From Spirochaetia bacterium (GTDB lineage Bacteria > Spirochaetota > UBA4802 > UBA5550): a stretch of DNA of 5,581 nucleotides. Below the pieces are notes generated by a model, which was not told where the DNA came from, did not search any database, and saw nothing but the letters and a program-made list of their open reading frames with translations. Numbering within the stretch: the first letter of the stretch is position 1; each line of letters begins with the position of its first letter. Shown in pieces: positions 1 to 5,581 of this stretch. The DNA lies in contig JAITPE010000162.1 in NCBI GenBank assembly GCA_031289575.1, positions 1 to 5,581 of the forward strand, given 5' to 3'. A program made the position numbers and the translations under genes.

Positions 1-4
1 ATGA

Positions 5-41
5 AAACAGGTCCATTTTACACCGGTCTTGTTTGATTTTT
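5..41 (+). terminator. Possible Rho-independent terminator of a gene left of the window
   Basis: Positions 5-14 can pair with 25-34 through a 10-nt loop. The stem has one mismatch (12/27) and one G-U pair (10/29), and a run of five T follows at 37-41. That is terminator architecture for rightward transcription entering from beyond the left edge. The stem is short and A/T-rich at its base, so it could be chance. No coding tail of an upstream gene can be shown: the three forward frames close within the first 71 bases. Confidence 0.3.
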
Positions 42-113
42 CCGCCCGAGCGCAGGCGTTTTCTTATGTGACATAATCAGTAAAACAGGATATAACGCAA
101 GTACTTTTTACAA

Positions 114-162
114 AGACGCTTACGGCTCTGACCCCGCGGGGTCAGAGCCGTAAGTAGCGCCT
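114..162. repeat. REP-like palindrome: 36-bp perfect inverted repeat in a longer bulged hairpin
   Basis: Positions 119-154 form a perfect inverted repeat with 18-nt arms and no spacer, centred on CCCCGCGGGG. Each arm reads CTTACGGCTCTGACCCCG. Pairing resumes outside it, between 114-119 and 157-162, with one mismatch (116/160) and a three-base bulge (154-156) in the right arm. The element ends 2 bp past the stop codon of the leftward CapA-like gene. A perfect palindrome with a bulged base resembles repetitive extragenic palindromes mobilised by IS200/IS605-like REP-associated tyrosine transposases. From memory, GGGGTCAGAGCC arms recur in such elements, but I could not check this. A GTAG tetranucleotide touches the element at 154-157, on the 3' side rather than the usual 5' side. 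It could also act as a terminator: rightward, TTTTTT at 168-173 follows; leftward there is only a poor T-tract. Confidence 0.85.
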
Positions 163-164
163 TC

Positions 165-1568
165 CTATTTTTTAAACACGCCGCCTATGCTGTATTTGTA
201 CACATAGTCAAAAAGATCGGCCGCCTCTTTGCCTTCAACAATTGTCGGCTGCGAACTGTTGTACATTAAATACGGTATCAGCTCGGTCTGGACATGGCGC
301 TTGCCGTAAAAGTGATGCCTTGCTATAAGGCCCCGCCTGTGGTTTATTGTCTGCATTTGATCAAAGAGAAAGTTTCCAAGGCCGTACGATATAAAGCGAT
401 TCCTGTAGAACTCAAGCCCCATTGCCCTGTGAGCCGACGACGAAACCATGATGTGCGCCCCAAGATCGGCAGCCCTGTGGAAATAGCCGGTCTGTTCTTT
501 GTGCGGAACAGGGTTATCCTCATTGCCCCACTGCACCGTGACAAAAACAATATCGGCGCGGCTTACAGCCTCTTTCACCGATTTGTCAAACAGCCCGGCG
601 GACAGCTTTGCCGCGCCGGCTCTGTTTTCGGCAGCCCATGCCTTGTCGGGCCCCCACTGATTTGAACCGGTGAAGGCGAACACAATATCCTTCACGCGCA
701 TATAGAGAACAGATTCGGCCTCGGCCTTGTTTCTTCCGCCGCCGAAAAATTTCATGCCTTCTTTTTCGTAGAGGTCAATCGTCTTCGCGTTCGCATCGGC
801 CCCATAGTCGTTGTTGTGATTGCCGGTGAGTTCTATAACATCAAATCCGGCGTATTTTAAAATATCAAAATATTTTGCCGGCGAACAAAACTGCATGCGG
901 TCGGGCAGAGGGTAGGTACAATTTTCGGTAAAGCTCACCTCGTTCGATGTAAGCGCGATGTCGGCCGAAGCCGTCAAATGCCTCACTCCTTTGATTGGGC
1001 GGCTGATATCTCCGTGCTGTTCAACCGCCCGTATGAATGCGCGGCTCATGGCTGTTACGCCGGTTTGCACAACGCTTACATGGCTTTCATCGCGAAAGGG
1101 CTCAGCGTATTTTTTTAACAGCGGATACTTTCCTCCGCTCAACGCAAAGCCGCTTTCAAGCTTTCCCCACGGATAAAAGCCGTCGAGCGGAAGAAGTTTC
1201 ATGGTGGGTACAAGGCCGCGCAAATCGGAGATGAGCAAGGCGTTTTTGTCTGATGACGGAGGCGCCTTAACCGCGTCGCATTCCTTGAAAACAAGCCGCG
1301 GATATTCCTTCGCGGCAAGTGACGCGATATTTTTATCAACATATATGTTGATTCTATAGGGAATACCTGTGCTATCTCCATTTAAAATTTTCCAAGCCGC
1401 GGATGAGCTTATGCCTGCGGTACGCGAGGCGTAGTGAAGCTGAAACAAAATCGGACCTCCGCTTTCGGCGGCGCCGACAAAAGCCGTAAACAGAACGGCC
1501 GCGGCCGAAATAGCAATCGTAAAAAAAATCGCTGTTTTAATTTTTTTTATTGCAAATATTCCTTTCAT
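165..1568 (-). CDS. Exported CapA-family protein, long divergent form
   Basis: This 467-residue protein belongs to the CapA / poly-gamma-glutamate synthesis family, which has a calcineurin-like metallophosphoesterase fold. The N-terminus is a signal peptide: lysines at 8, 9 and 11, a hydrophobic stretch to about residue 31, and an Ala-rich cleavage zone near VGAAES. Residues 40-165 are a poorly conserved region I cannot assign. The CapA part follows: TGVTA (169-173), SNEV (208-211), ELTGNHNNDYG (246-256), FGGG (275-278), VQWGNE (345-350), SSAH (377-380) and YGLGNFLFDQ (395-404). Classical CapA proteins carry an HPH motif where this one has SAHRAM, and no classical GDI/GDV metal motif is visible near the N-terminus. 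From memory, a long subfamily with the same TGVTA, SNEV and NH blocks exists, so these changes are probably family traits rather than decay. No strong ribosome site precedes the ATG, but it is the only start that keeps the whole signal peptide. The gene is divergent from the three-gene cluster. Its substrate is unknown; a role in capsule or surface polymer is inferred from the family name only. Confidence 0.85.
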   Translation of the reverse strand: MKGIFAIKKIKTAIFFTIAISAAAVLFTAFVGAAESGGPILFQLHYASRTAGISSSAAWKILNGDSTGIPYRINIYVDKNIASLAAKEYPRLVFKECDAVKAPPSSDKNALLISDLRGLVPTMKLLPLDGFYPWGKLESGFALSGGKYPLLKKYAEPFRDESHVSVVQTGVTAMSRAFIRAVEQHGDISRPIKGVRHLTASADIALTSNEVSFTENCTYPLPDRMQFCSPAKYFDILKYAGFDVIELTGNHNNDYGADANAKTIDLYEKEGMKFFGGGRNKAEAESVLYMRVKDIVFAFTGSNQWGPDKAWAAENRAGAAKLSAGLFDKSVKEAVSRADIVFVTVQWGNEDNPVPHKEQTGYFHRAADLGAHIMVSSSAHRAMGLEFYRNRFISYGLGNFLFDQMQTINHRRGLIARHHFYGKRHVQTELIPYLMYNSSQPTIVEGKEAADLFDYVYKYSIGGVFKK

Positions 1569-1593
1569 TTTCTGTATTATGTCTCTATTAAGT

Positions 1594-1623
1594 TTTATAA
1601 GTTTTACTTGACTTTATTTGTAA
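1594..1623 (-). promoter_or_regulatory. Candidate promoter of the CapA-like gene
   Basis: Read on the minus strand, TATAAA (1599-1594) is a five-of-six match to a -10 box. It lies 18 bp from TTACAA (1623-1618), a weak -35 box. The start point would fall about 20 bp before the ATG at 1568. The region is A/T-rich, so chance matches are likely. A second possible -10, CATAAT (1581-1576), has no convincing -35. Confidence 0.3.
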
Positions 1624-1647
1624 TGAGTCATTCATTTCAAGAATAAT
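1618..1647 (+). promoter_or_regulatory. Candidate promoter of the three-gene cluster
   Basis: TTGTAA (1618-1623, four of six matches to TTGACA) lies 18 bp upstream of AATAAT (1642-1647, five of six matches to TATAAT). A transcript starting near 1654 would have a leader of about 14 nt carrying the GAGG ribosome site at 1659-1662, 5 nt before the ATG at 1668. A better -35 match, TTGACT (1608-1613), has only the poor hexamer TTCATT at the right spacing. The -35 box coincides with that of the candidate leftward promoter on the other strand. Confidence 0.3.
1622..1632. promoter_or_regulatory. Small dyad in the divergent control region, possible operator
   Basis: AATGA-G-TCATT is a perfect dyad with 5-nt arms around one central base. 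It lies near the middle of the 99-bp divergent spacer and overlaps the shared -35 region. A 9-bp tandem repeat (AGTTTTA at 1591-1597 and 1600-1606) lies nearby over the leftward -10. Either could bind a regulator of both units, but arms this short arise by chance in A/T-rich DNA, and no regulator gene is in the window. Confidence 0.2.
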
Positions 1648-1667
1648 TTTTCCGTAACGAGGCTAAA

Positions 1668-2828
1668 ATGAACTGGCGGATATCAGTCCTTTTGATGACT
1701 CTCGCATGTACCGCTTGCGCGGCATCAGAAGCATACAATACCGATACGGGAGCCCCAATGCTGGGGAAACCCCTCATCAAAGAAAAAAACGAAAAAAACA
1801 CCATTTTCAACAAAACAGCCATGCTGCTTGCCGCTCTTCCGCTTGGCGATGACTCCATGAAAGCATTTACACAGAGCGAATTCTACCAAACGTACCGTGA
1901 AACAATCGACAAAAACTGGATCAAGTTCGCCGGCAACAGGGAACTCATAGCGCGTTGGCGTGACGCGAATCTGAGTCCCTCTTACAGCAAGGCGGTCTTC
2001 TATCCTTTCAGCGGCCCTGATGTTCTGCATGCCCTCACATTTTATCCGCAGGCAAGAGAAATAGTGATGTTCGGCCTTGAACCGACAGGCGGCATTCCCG
2101 ATGCCGGCAGCGCAAATCCGTTAGACCAACACCTTTGGCAGCTTCTAAACAGCCTCAACTTCTCTCTCAACAAATCGTTCTTTGTAACTAAAGATATGGG
2201 CAATAACATAACACATTCATCTCTCAATGGAATAACGGCAGTCATGTTTTTCTTTCTATCACGCGGCGGCTATGATGTTCTTCAGGCCGAAGAGATTAAT
2301 ATCTTAGAGGATGGTTCAATCGAACGGGGAGCCGCGCCCAAAAATAAAGGAAATGTAAACGGCGTTGAGATTCTGTTCACAGAAAAGGGCGGCAGGGACA
2401 TAAAGAGAGTATATTATTTTACGATAGATATAAATGACGCCTCGCCGCAGTTCGAAAGATTCGGCAGGCATATGAGTAAATATCCGCCATGTGCGACAAT
2501 TATAAAGTCGGCATCATATTTAATGAGATGGGAAAACTTTTCAAAGATCCGCGGCTTGGCGCTTCGGAACAGCGAATCGATAATCGAGGATGATTCCGGA
2601 ATACCTTACAAATATTTCAAGGGTAACAGCGAATGGAAGGTTACGCATTTCGGAAAATATCACAGGCCGATCGGTACATTTGAAATCAACTATCAGAAAG
2701 ATCTTGATCAAGATAACAGAGCGTATTCTGTAGTGACCATTCCATTTGTCTACGGGTACGGGTATGGGTTCAGCGATATGACGTATCATCTCTTGCTGGC
2801 CGTAAAGGCTAAACCGGATAAAAAATAG
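1668..2828 (+). CDS. Conserved uncharacterised exported protein, possible lipoprotein
   Basis: I cannot give this 386-residue protein a function. The start ATG has GAGG at 5 nt spacing. The N-terminus, MNWRISVLLMTLACTACA, is a signal sequence with cysteines at 13 and 17. Neither gives a classical lipobox (both lack Leu at -3), though a relaxed spirochaete-type box would accept one, so either an anchored or a free periplasmic form is possible. The mature part has several conserved-looking blocks: FYPFSGPDVLHA (111-122), FGLEPTGGIPD (135-145), SASYLMRWENFSKIR (281-295), EDDSGIPYKYF (307-317) and FGKYHRPIGTF (328-338). From memory, these blocks recur in full-length hypothetical proteins of several phyla, which suggests a real single-domain family. 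The invariant-looking Asp, Glu and Gly residues could form an active site, but I recognise no known catalytic motif. It is first in a rightward cluster, 8 bp from the transglutaminase-like gene. Confidence 0.85.
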   Translation: MNWRISVLLMTLACTACAASEAYNTDTGAPMLGKPLIKEKNEKNTIFNKTAMLLAALPLGDDSMKAFTQSEFYQTYRETIDKNWIKFAGNRELIARWRDANLSPSYSKAVFYPFSGPDVLHALTFYPQAREIVMFGLEPTGGIPDAGSANPLDQHLWQLLNSLNFSLNKSFFVTKDMGNNITHSSLNGITAVMFFFLSRGGYDVLQAEEINILEDGSIERGAAPKNKGNVNGVEILFTEKGGRDIKRVYYFTIDINDASPQFERFGRHMSKYPPCATIIKSASYLMRWENFSKIRGLALRNSESIIEDDSGIPYKYFKGNSEWKVTHFGKYHRPIGTFEINYQKDLDQDNRAYSVVTIPFVYGYGYGFSDMTYHLLLAVKAKPDKK

Positions 2829-2832
2829 GCGG
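2827..2832 (+). promoter_or_regulatory. Ribosome site supporting a TTG start
   Basis: AGGCGG, one change from AGGAGG, overlaps the stop codon of the previous gene and lies 4 nt before TTG at 2837. The same 4-nt spacing is seen before the pepF start. In this frame a TAA at 2819-2821 blocks any earlier start, and no ATG occurs until residue 64, well past the signal peptide. TTG is therefore the only reasonable start. Confidence 0.7.
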
Positions 2833-2836
2833 CACA

Positions 2837-3913
2837 TTGCGCAAAAAAATAACAATCGCCCTGCTTCTGATTCTTTCCGCGCTGCAAAACCTCAGCGCAA
2901 ATGAGACACAAACGTATCCGTATAATTTTGTTCATGAATCTTTTGATAATCCGTCACTGCTTAAACTCCGCGAGCTCTACGACTTTGACGAATACATACT
3001 GAGCGGAAAAACCGAGTACGAGCAGATGACTCTTCTCAAGGATTGGGTATACACAAAATTACAGTACGGCTTTAAAAGTCCGGTTCCCGAACTGAGAGAC
3101 TCGCTTGAGATACTTAGATTAGCCGGCGAAGAAACAACTTTTCTCTGCTCGTCATACGCCGCGCTCTACCTGCAATGCGCCCTCAGCATGGGTTGGACAG
3201 CGCGCTACATTTTTCTGCAGCGTCCTACAGGCAAGCAGCACGCCTCTGTTGATATATGGAGCAACCGGTACCGAAAATGGATATACATGGACCCTACATG
3301 GAATATTCATGTAGAAGAAAAGGGCGTGCCGCTGTCTATCATTGAGATACGCCGGCGCTGGCTCAGTAAAAAATACCGCTCAATGAACTTTGTGTTTTCA
3401 AGCGGAAAAAAAGCGGTGCGCTTCAACAAATCAAAGTTTCCTTTCCGGAAAGGCAGCTCCGAGTTATGGCGCAACATGCCAATAGACGCCAAGTGGCTTT
3501 CATATACATGGGGGATAGGGGTAGTAGGCAGAAACGATTTATTCAGCGACAGCAATATATGGTCTAAAATATACATAATAAAAGACAAATATAACGCAAA
3601 GAGCAAAAAATGGGCTCTCAGGAAAAGAGAATCACTGCCTGTCTCCATTCTCTTTTCTATGTGCAACATACCATCGTACACAATAAGAACTATCAAGGAA
3701 GACCCGCAAAACCGCGAAATAAAATTAATACACAACACAAAGAAAAGCTTTACACCGTCGTTTGATCATTTTGAAATTGAAATCAACAATGAGTGGGTGA
3801 CTACCGAAAGCAAATTTATTGCCGGCAAAAAAAAAATAGCAAGCGGAATAAAAATCAGGACTGTTAACACAATGGGCGTAGCAGGCCCCACAGTTATTAT
3901 AAAGAGCAAATAG
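2837..3913 (+). CDS. Exported transglutaminase-like protein
   Basis: This 358-residue protein starts with a signal peptide (KKITIALLLILSALQNLSA, likely cleaved near residue 21) and carries a transglutaminase-like core of the papain-type fold. The catalytic triad is visible: Cys104 in TTFLCSSYAAL, His135 in GKQHASVDIW and Asp152 in YMDPTWNIH. The spacings of 31 and 17 residues fit the family. A helix before the Cys (DWVYTKLQYGF, 69-79) and the GWTARYIFLQR strand (119-129) also fit. Bacterial relatives act as proteases, amide-forming enzymes or peptidoglycan-related amidases, so the reaction here is open. Residues 180-260 are rich in Lys and Arg. The tail (about 265-358) looks beta-rich and ends with IKIRTVNTMGVAGP, resembling the last strands of an Ig or fibronectin-like domain; that is inference. 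The gene lies 8 bp after the uncharacterised exported protein and 19 bp before pepF. The two exported products probably share a compartment and may act together. Confidence 0.85.
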   Translation: MRKKITIALLLILSALQNLSANETQTYPYNFVHESFDNPSLLKLRELYDFDEYILSGKTEYEQMTLLKDWVYTKLQYGFKSPVPELRDSLEILRLAGEETTFLCSSYAALYLQCALSMGWTARYIFLQRPTGKQHASVDIWSNRYRKWIYMDPTWNIHVEEKGVPLSIIEIRRRWLSKKYRSMNFVFSSGKKAVRFNKSKFPFRKGSSELWRNMPIDAKWLSYTWGIGVVGRNDLFSDSNIWSKIYIIKDKYNAKSKKWALRKRESLPVSILFSMCNIPSYTIRTIKEDPQNREIKLIHNTKKSFTPSFDHFEIEINNEWVTTESKFIAGKKKIASGIKIRTVNTMGVAGPTVIIKSK

Positions 3914-3928
3914 GAGAAAATAGGAGGT
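3908..3928 (+). promoter_or_regulatory. Duplicated Shine-Dalgarno segment before pepF
   Basis: AAATAGGAG occurs twice with a 10-nt period (3908-3916 and 3918-3926). The first copy contains the TAG stop of the upstream gene. The second extends to AGGAGGT (3922-3928), a near-perfect ribosome site 4 nt before the ATG at 3933. It is the strongest ribosome site in the window and suggests pepF is translated more efficiently than the two genes before it. Confidence 0.75.
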
Positions 3929-3932
3929 AACA

Positions 3933-5581
3933 ATGGCCGACCATCTGCCGGAACGCGGCGAAATAGAAGAAAAATACCGCTGGGATCTGTCTCCCTTGTT
4001 TACGGATGAATCCGAATGGGAAAAACTTTTCGGCGAAATAGAAAATTCAATAGACCGCTACGAAACATTCAAGGGCACGCTCCATGAATCGTTTGAAAAG
4101 TTCCGCGCGGCCGTTGAGTTTGATACCGAAATTTCAAGAAAAATTGACAGGCTGTATGCGTACGCTCATCTCAAAAGCGATGAGGATAAATCGGACCAGC
4201 GGTATCTCGCGCTCTACGAGCGCTCTATAAGCCTTTATACTAAGTGCGCGGAACTCGCCAGTTTCATGACACCTGAGATTCAGTCCATTCCTGATGGTCT
4301 CATGGCCGCTTACACATCAGAGCCGGCAATGAAAGACTATGTATTTTTCTTTGAAAAAATCCTCCGCTACAAGCCTCACACCCTTTCTCCGGAGGTTGAA
4401 CAAATTTTGGCCATGGGAGGCGAAATAGCTCACGCGCCGTCACAAATTTTCAGTCAGTTAGACAACGCCGACCTTACATTTGGAACAATCGAGGACGAAT
4501 CCGGAAAAAACGTTGAGCTGACACACGCAAGCTTCTCATCGCTGCTCATAAGCCGCTCGCGCGAGGTGAGAAAGAAGGCGTTTTTTCAATATTATGACAG
4601 CTATGAAAAACACAAAAACACAATAGCCGCCTCGCTGTCGTTCTCGAACAAGAAGGATTCCTTTTACGCAAAGGCGCGCGGATTCAAAAACTGCCGCGCG
4701 GCTTCTCTTTTTTCCGACAACATTCCCGAAAACGTTTACGACAATCTTGTAGATACTGTGAGAAAAAACACGGCGCCGCTTTTTAAATATTTGAAATTCC
4801 GAAAAGAAGCCTTGGGGCTTGATGAATTGCATTTCTATGACACGTACGTTCCTATAGTCGGCGGCATAGACTTTAAGATGAGCTACGAAGAGGCCGCCGA
4901 AACCTGCGTGTCGGCGCTTGCGCCTCTCGGCGCGGAATACTGTTCTGTTTTAAAAGACGGACTTTTGGGCGGATGGGTCGACCGCTTTGAGAACAAGGCC
5001 AAGCGGAGCGGCGCCTACTCATCGGGCTGCTATGACTCGCCGCCCTATATTTTAATGAACTATAGGGATGACAACATCAACAGCTTGTATACGCTTATAC
5101 ACGAAGGCGGACACTCAATGCATTCATGGTACTCAAAGAAAAATCAGCCCTACATAAGCCATGATTACACAATTTTTGCCGCGGAGGTTGCCTCAACATT
5201 TAACGAGACGCTTCTTTCTCACTATCTGCTTGATAAGTACGCGTCCGACCAAAAAATGAAAGCTTTCATCCTCAACCGCGAAATTGACAATATACGCGCA
5301 ACTCTGTTTCGCCAGACAATGTTTGCCGAATTTGAAAAAATATCTCACGCGCTGAGTGAATCGGGACAGCCCTTGACCCTTGATGTAATTACCGGAGAAT
5401 ACCGCTCTTTACTCAAAGCCTACTTCGGGGACACGCTTGTCATTGATGAACCGCTGAGCCTTGAGGGGCTGCGCATTCCTCATTTCTACACCGCGTTTTA
5501 TGTCTATAAATACGCGACAGGAATATCGGCGGCAATCGCTCTCGCCGACGCGGTTCTTTCCGGCGGAGACGACGCGCGCGG
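3933..5581 (+). CDS. pepF: Oligoendopeptidase F (M3 metallopeptidase), 3' end outside the window
   Basis: PepF is a zinc-dependent cytoplasmic peptidase that cuts short peptides, roughly 7-17 residues long in characterised homologues. The open frame gives 549 codons with no stop before the right edge; the family is usually near 600 residues, so about 50 residues are missing. The start, MADHLPERGEIEEKYRWDL, is typical and has no signal peptide. The N-terminal PepF domain lies roughly at 115-185 and the M3 catalytic domain from about 205. The zinc site is HEGGH (390-394), with the third ligand Glu418 in FAAEVAS. Upstream is the family block RSGAYSSGCYDSPPY (358-372). Near the end, RIPHFYTAFYVYKYATG (514-530) supplies the His517 and Tyr residues that shape the substrate site. 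All key residues are present, so the enzyme should be active. It is third in the rightward cluster, 19 bp after the transglutaminase-like gene. A role in recycling peptides released at the envelope is possible but unproven. Confidence 0.95.
   Translation, partial: MADHLPERGEIEEKYRWDLSPLFTDESEWEKLFGEIENSIDRYETFKGTLHESFEKFRAAVEFDTEISRKIDRLYAYAHLKSDEDKSDQRYLALYERSISLYTKCAELASFMTPEIQSIPDGLMAAYTSEPAMKDYVFFFEKILRYKPHTLSPEVEQILAMGGEIAHAPSQIFSQLDNADLTFGTIEDESGKNVELTHASFSSLLISRSREVRKKAFFQYYDSYEKHKNTIAASLSFSNKKDSFYAKARGFKNCRAASLFSDNIPENVYDNLVDTVRKNTAPLFKYLKFRKEALGLDELHFYDTYVPIVGGIDFKMSYEEAAETCVSALAPLGAEYCSVLKDGLLGGWVDRFENKAKRSGAYSSGCYDSPPYILMNYRDDNINSLYTLIHEGGHSMHSWYSKKNQPYISHDYTIFAAEVASTFNETLLSHYLLDKYASDQKMKAFILNREIDNIRATLFRQTMFAEFEKISHALSESGQPLTLDVITGEYRSLLKAYFGDTLVIDEPLSLEGLRIPHFYTAFYVYKYATGISAAIALADAVLSGGDDAR

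Noticed and set aside
1..36. ATG-led mini open frame at the left edge
   Set aside because: It has eleven codons, no visible upstream context and lies within the terminator-like hairpin. There is no evidence of coding.
43..65. CGCC/GGCG mini-hairpin followed by TTTTCTT
   Set aside because: A 4-bp stem with an 8-nt loop is too weak to call a terminator, and a better candidate lies just upstream.
294..665. 123-residue rightward open frame opposite the CapA-like gene
   Set aside because: It lies wholly antisense to a gene with clear family motifs, has no family-like motif of its own, and has no ribosome site that stands out.
1496..1507. CGGCCGCGGCCG palindrome
   Set aside because: It lies in the Ala-rich signal peptide codons of the CapA-like gene. 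Runs of GCC and GCG explain it without a regulatory role.
2751..2768. Three tandem TACGGG-like hexamers
   Set aside because: They encode a Tyr-Gly repeat (residues 362-367) within a conserved-looking frame. Three copies with one substitution are too few to call a functional repeat.
3307..3738. 143-residue leftward open frame inside the transglutaminase-like gene
   Set aside because: It is antisense to a well-supported gene and its translation shows no recognisable domain. The hydrophobic stretches come from the complement of Lys-rich codons.
4536..4832. 98-residue leftward open frame inside pepF
   Set aside because: It is a shadow of the conserved M3 peptidase coding frame, with no motif or start context.

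Overview
The window shows a bacterial chromosomal segment with about 93% coding density and moderate GC (my rough impression is mid-40s percent). Nothing in it fixes the taxon. A relaxed lipoprotein box, a TTG start and a cluster of exported proteins would fit a Spirochaete or another deep Gram-negative lineage, but that is a weak inference. I see no tRNA, rRNA, CRISPR array, transposase or integrase.

Layout. Positions 1-164 hold no gene I can support. They carry a weak terminator-like hairpin near the left edge and a striking 36-bp perfect palindrome (119-154), which extends to a bulged hairpin (114-162). A leftward gene (165-1568) encodes an exported CapA-family protein of a long, divergent type. 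A 99-bp intergenic region (1569-1667) separates it from a rightward cluster of three genes. These are an exported or lipoprotein member of a conserved but uncharacterised family (1668-2828), an exported transglutaminase-like protein starting at TTG (2837-3913), and the M3-family metallopeptidase oligoendopeptidase F (3933 to beyond the right edge). The spacings of 8 and 19 bp argue for one transcript.

How the genes may work together. The CapA-like, uncharacterised and transglutaminase-like proteins all have N-terminal export signals, so this looks like a small envelope or cell-surface locus read from a shared divergent control region. PepF is a cytoplasmic peptidase in known relatives and may be there only by operon hitch-hiking. 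A functional link between it and the exported proteins is speculation.

The best candidates for undescribed biology are the uncharacterised protein and its tight coupling to the transglutaminase-like gene, and the REP-like palindrome next to the CapA gene. I found no clear sign of a defence system, secondary-metabolite cluster or mobile element.
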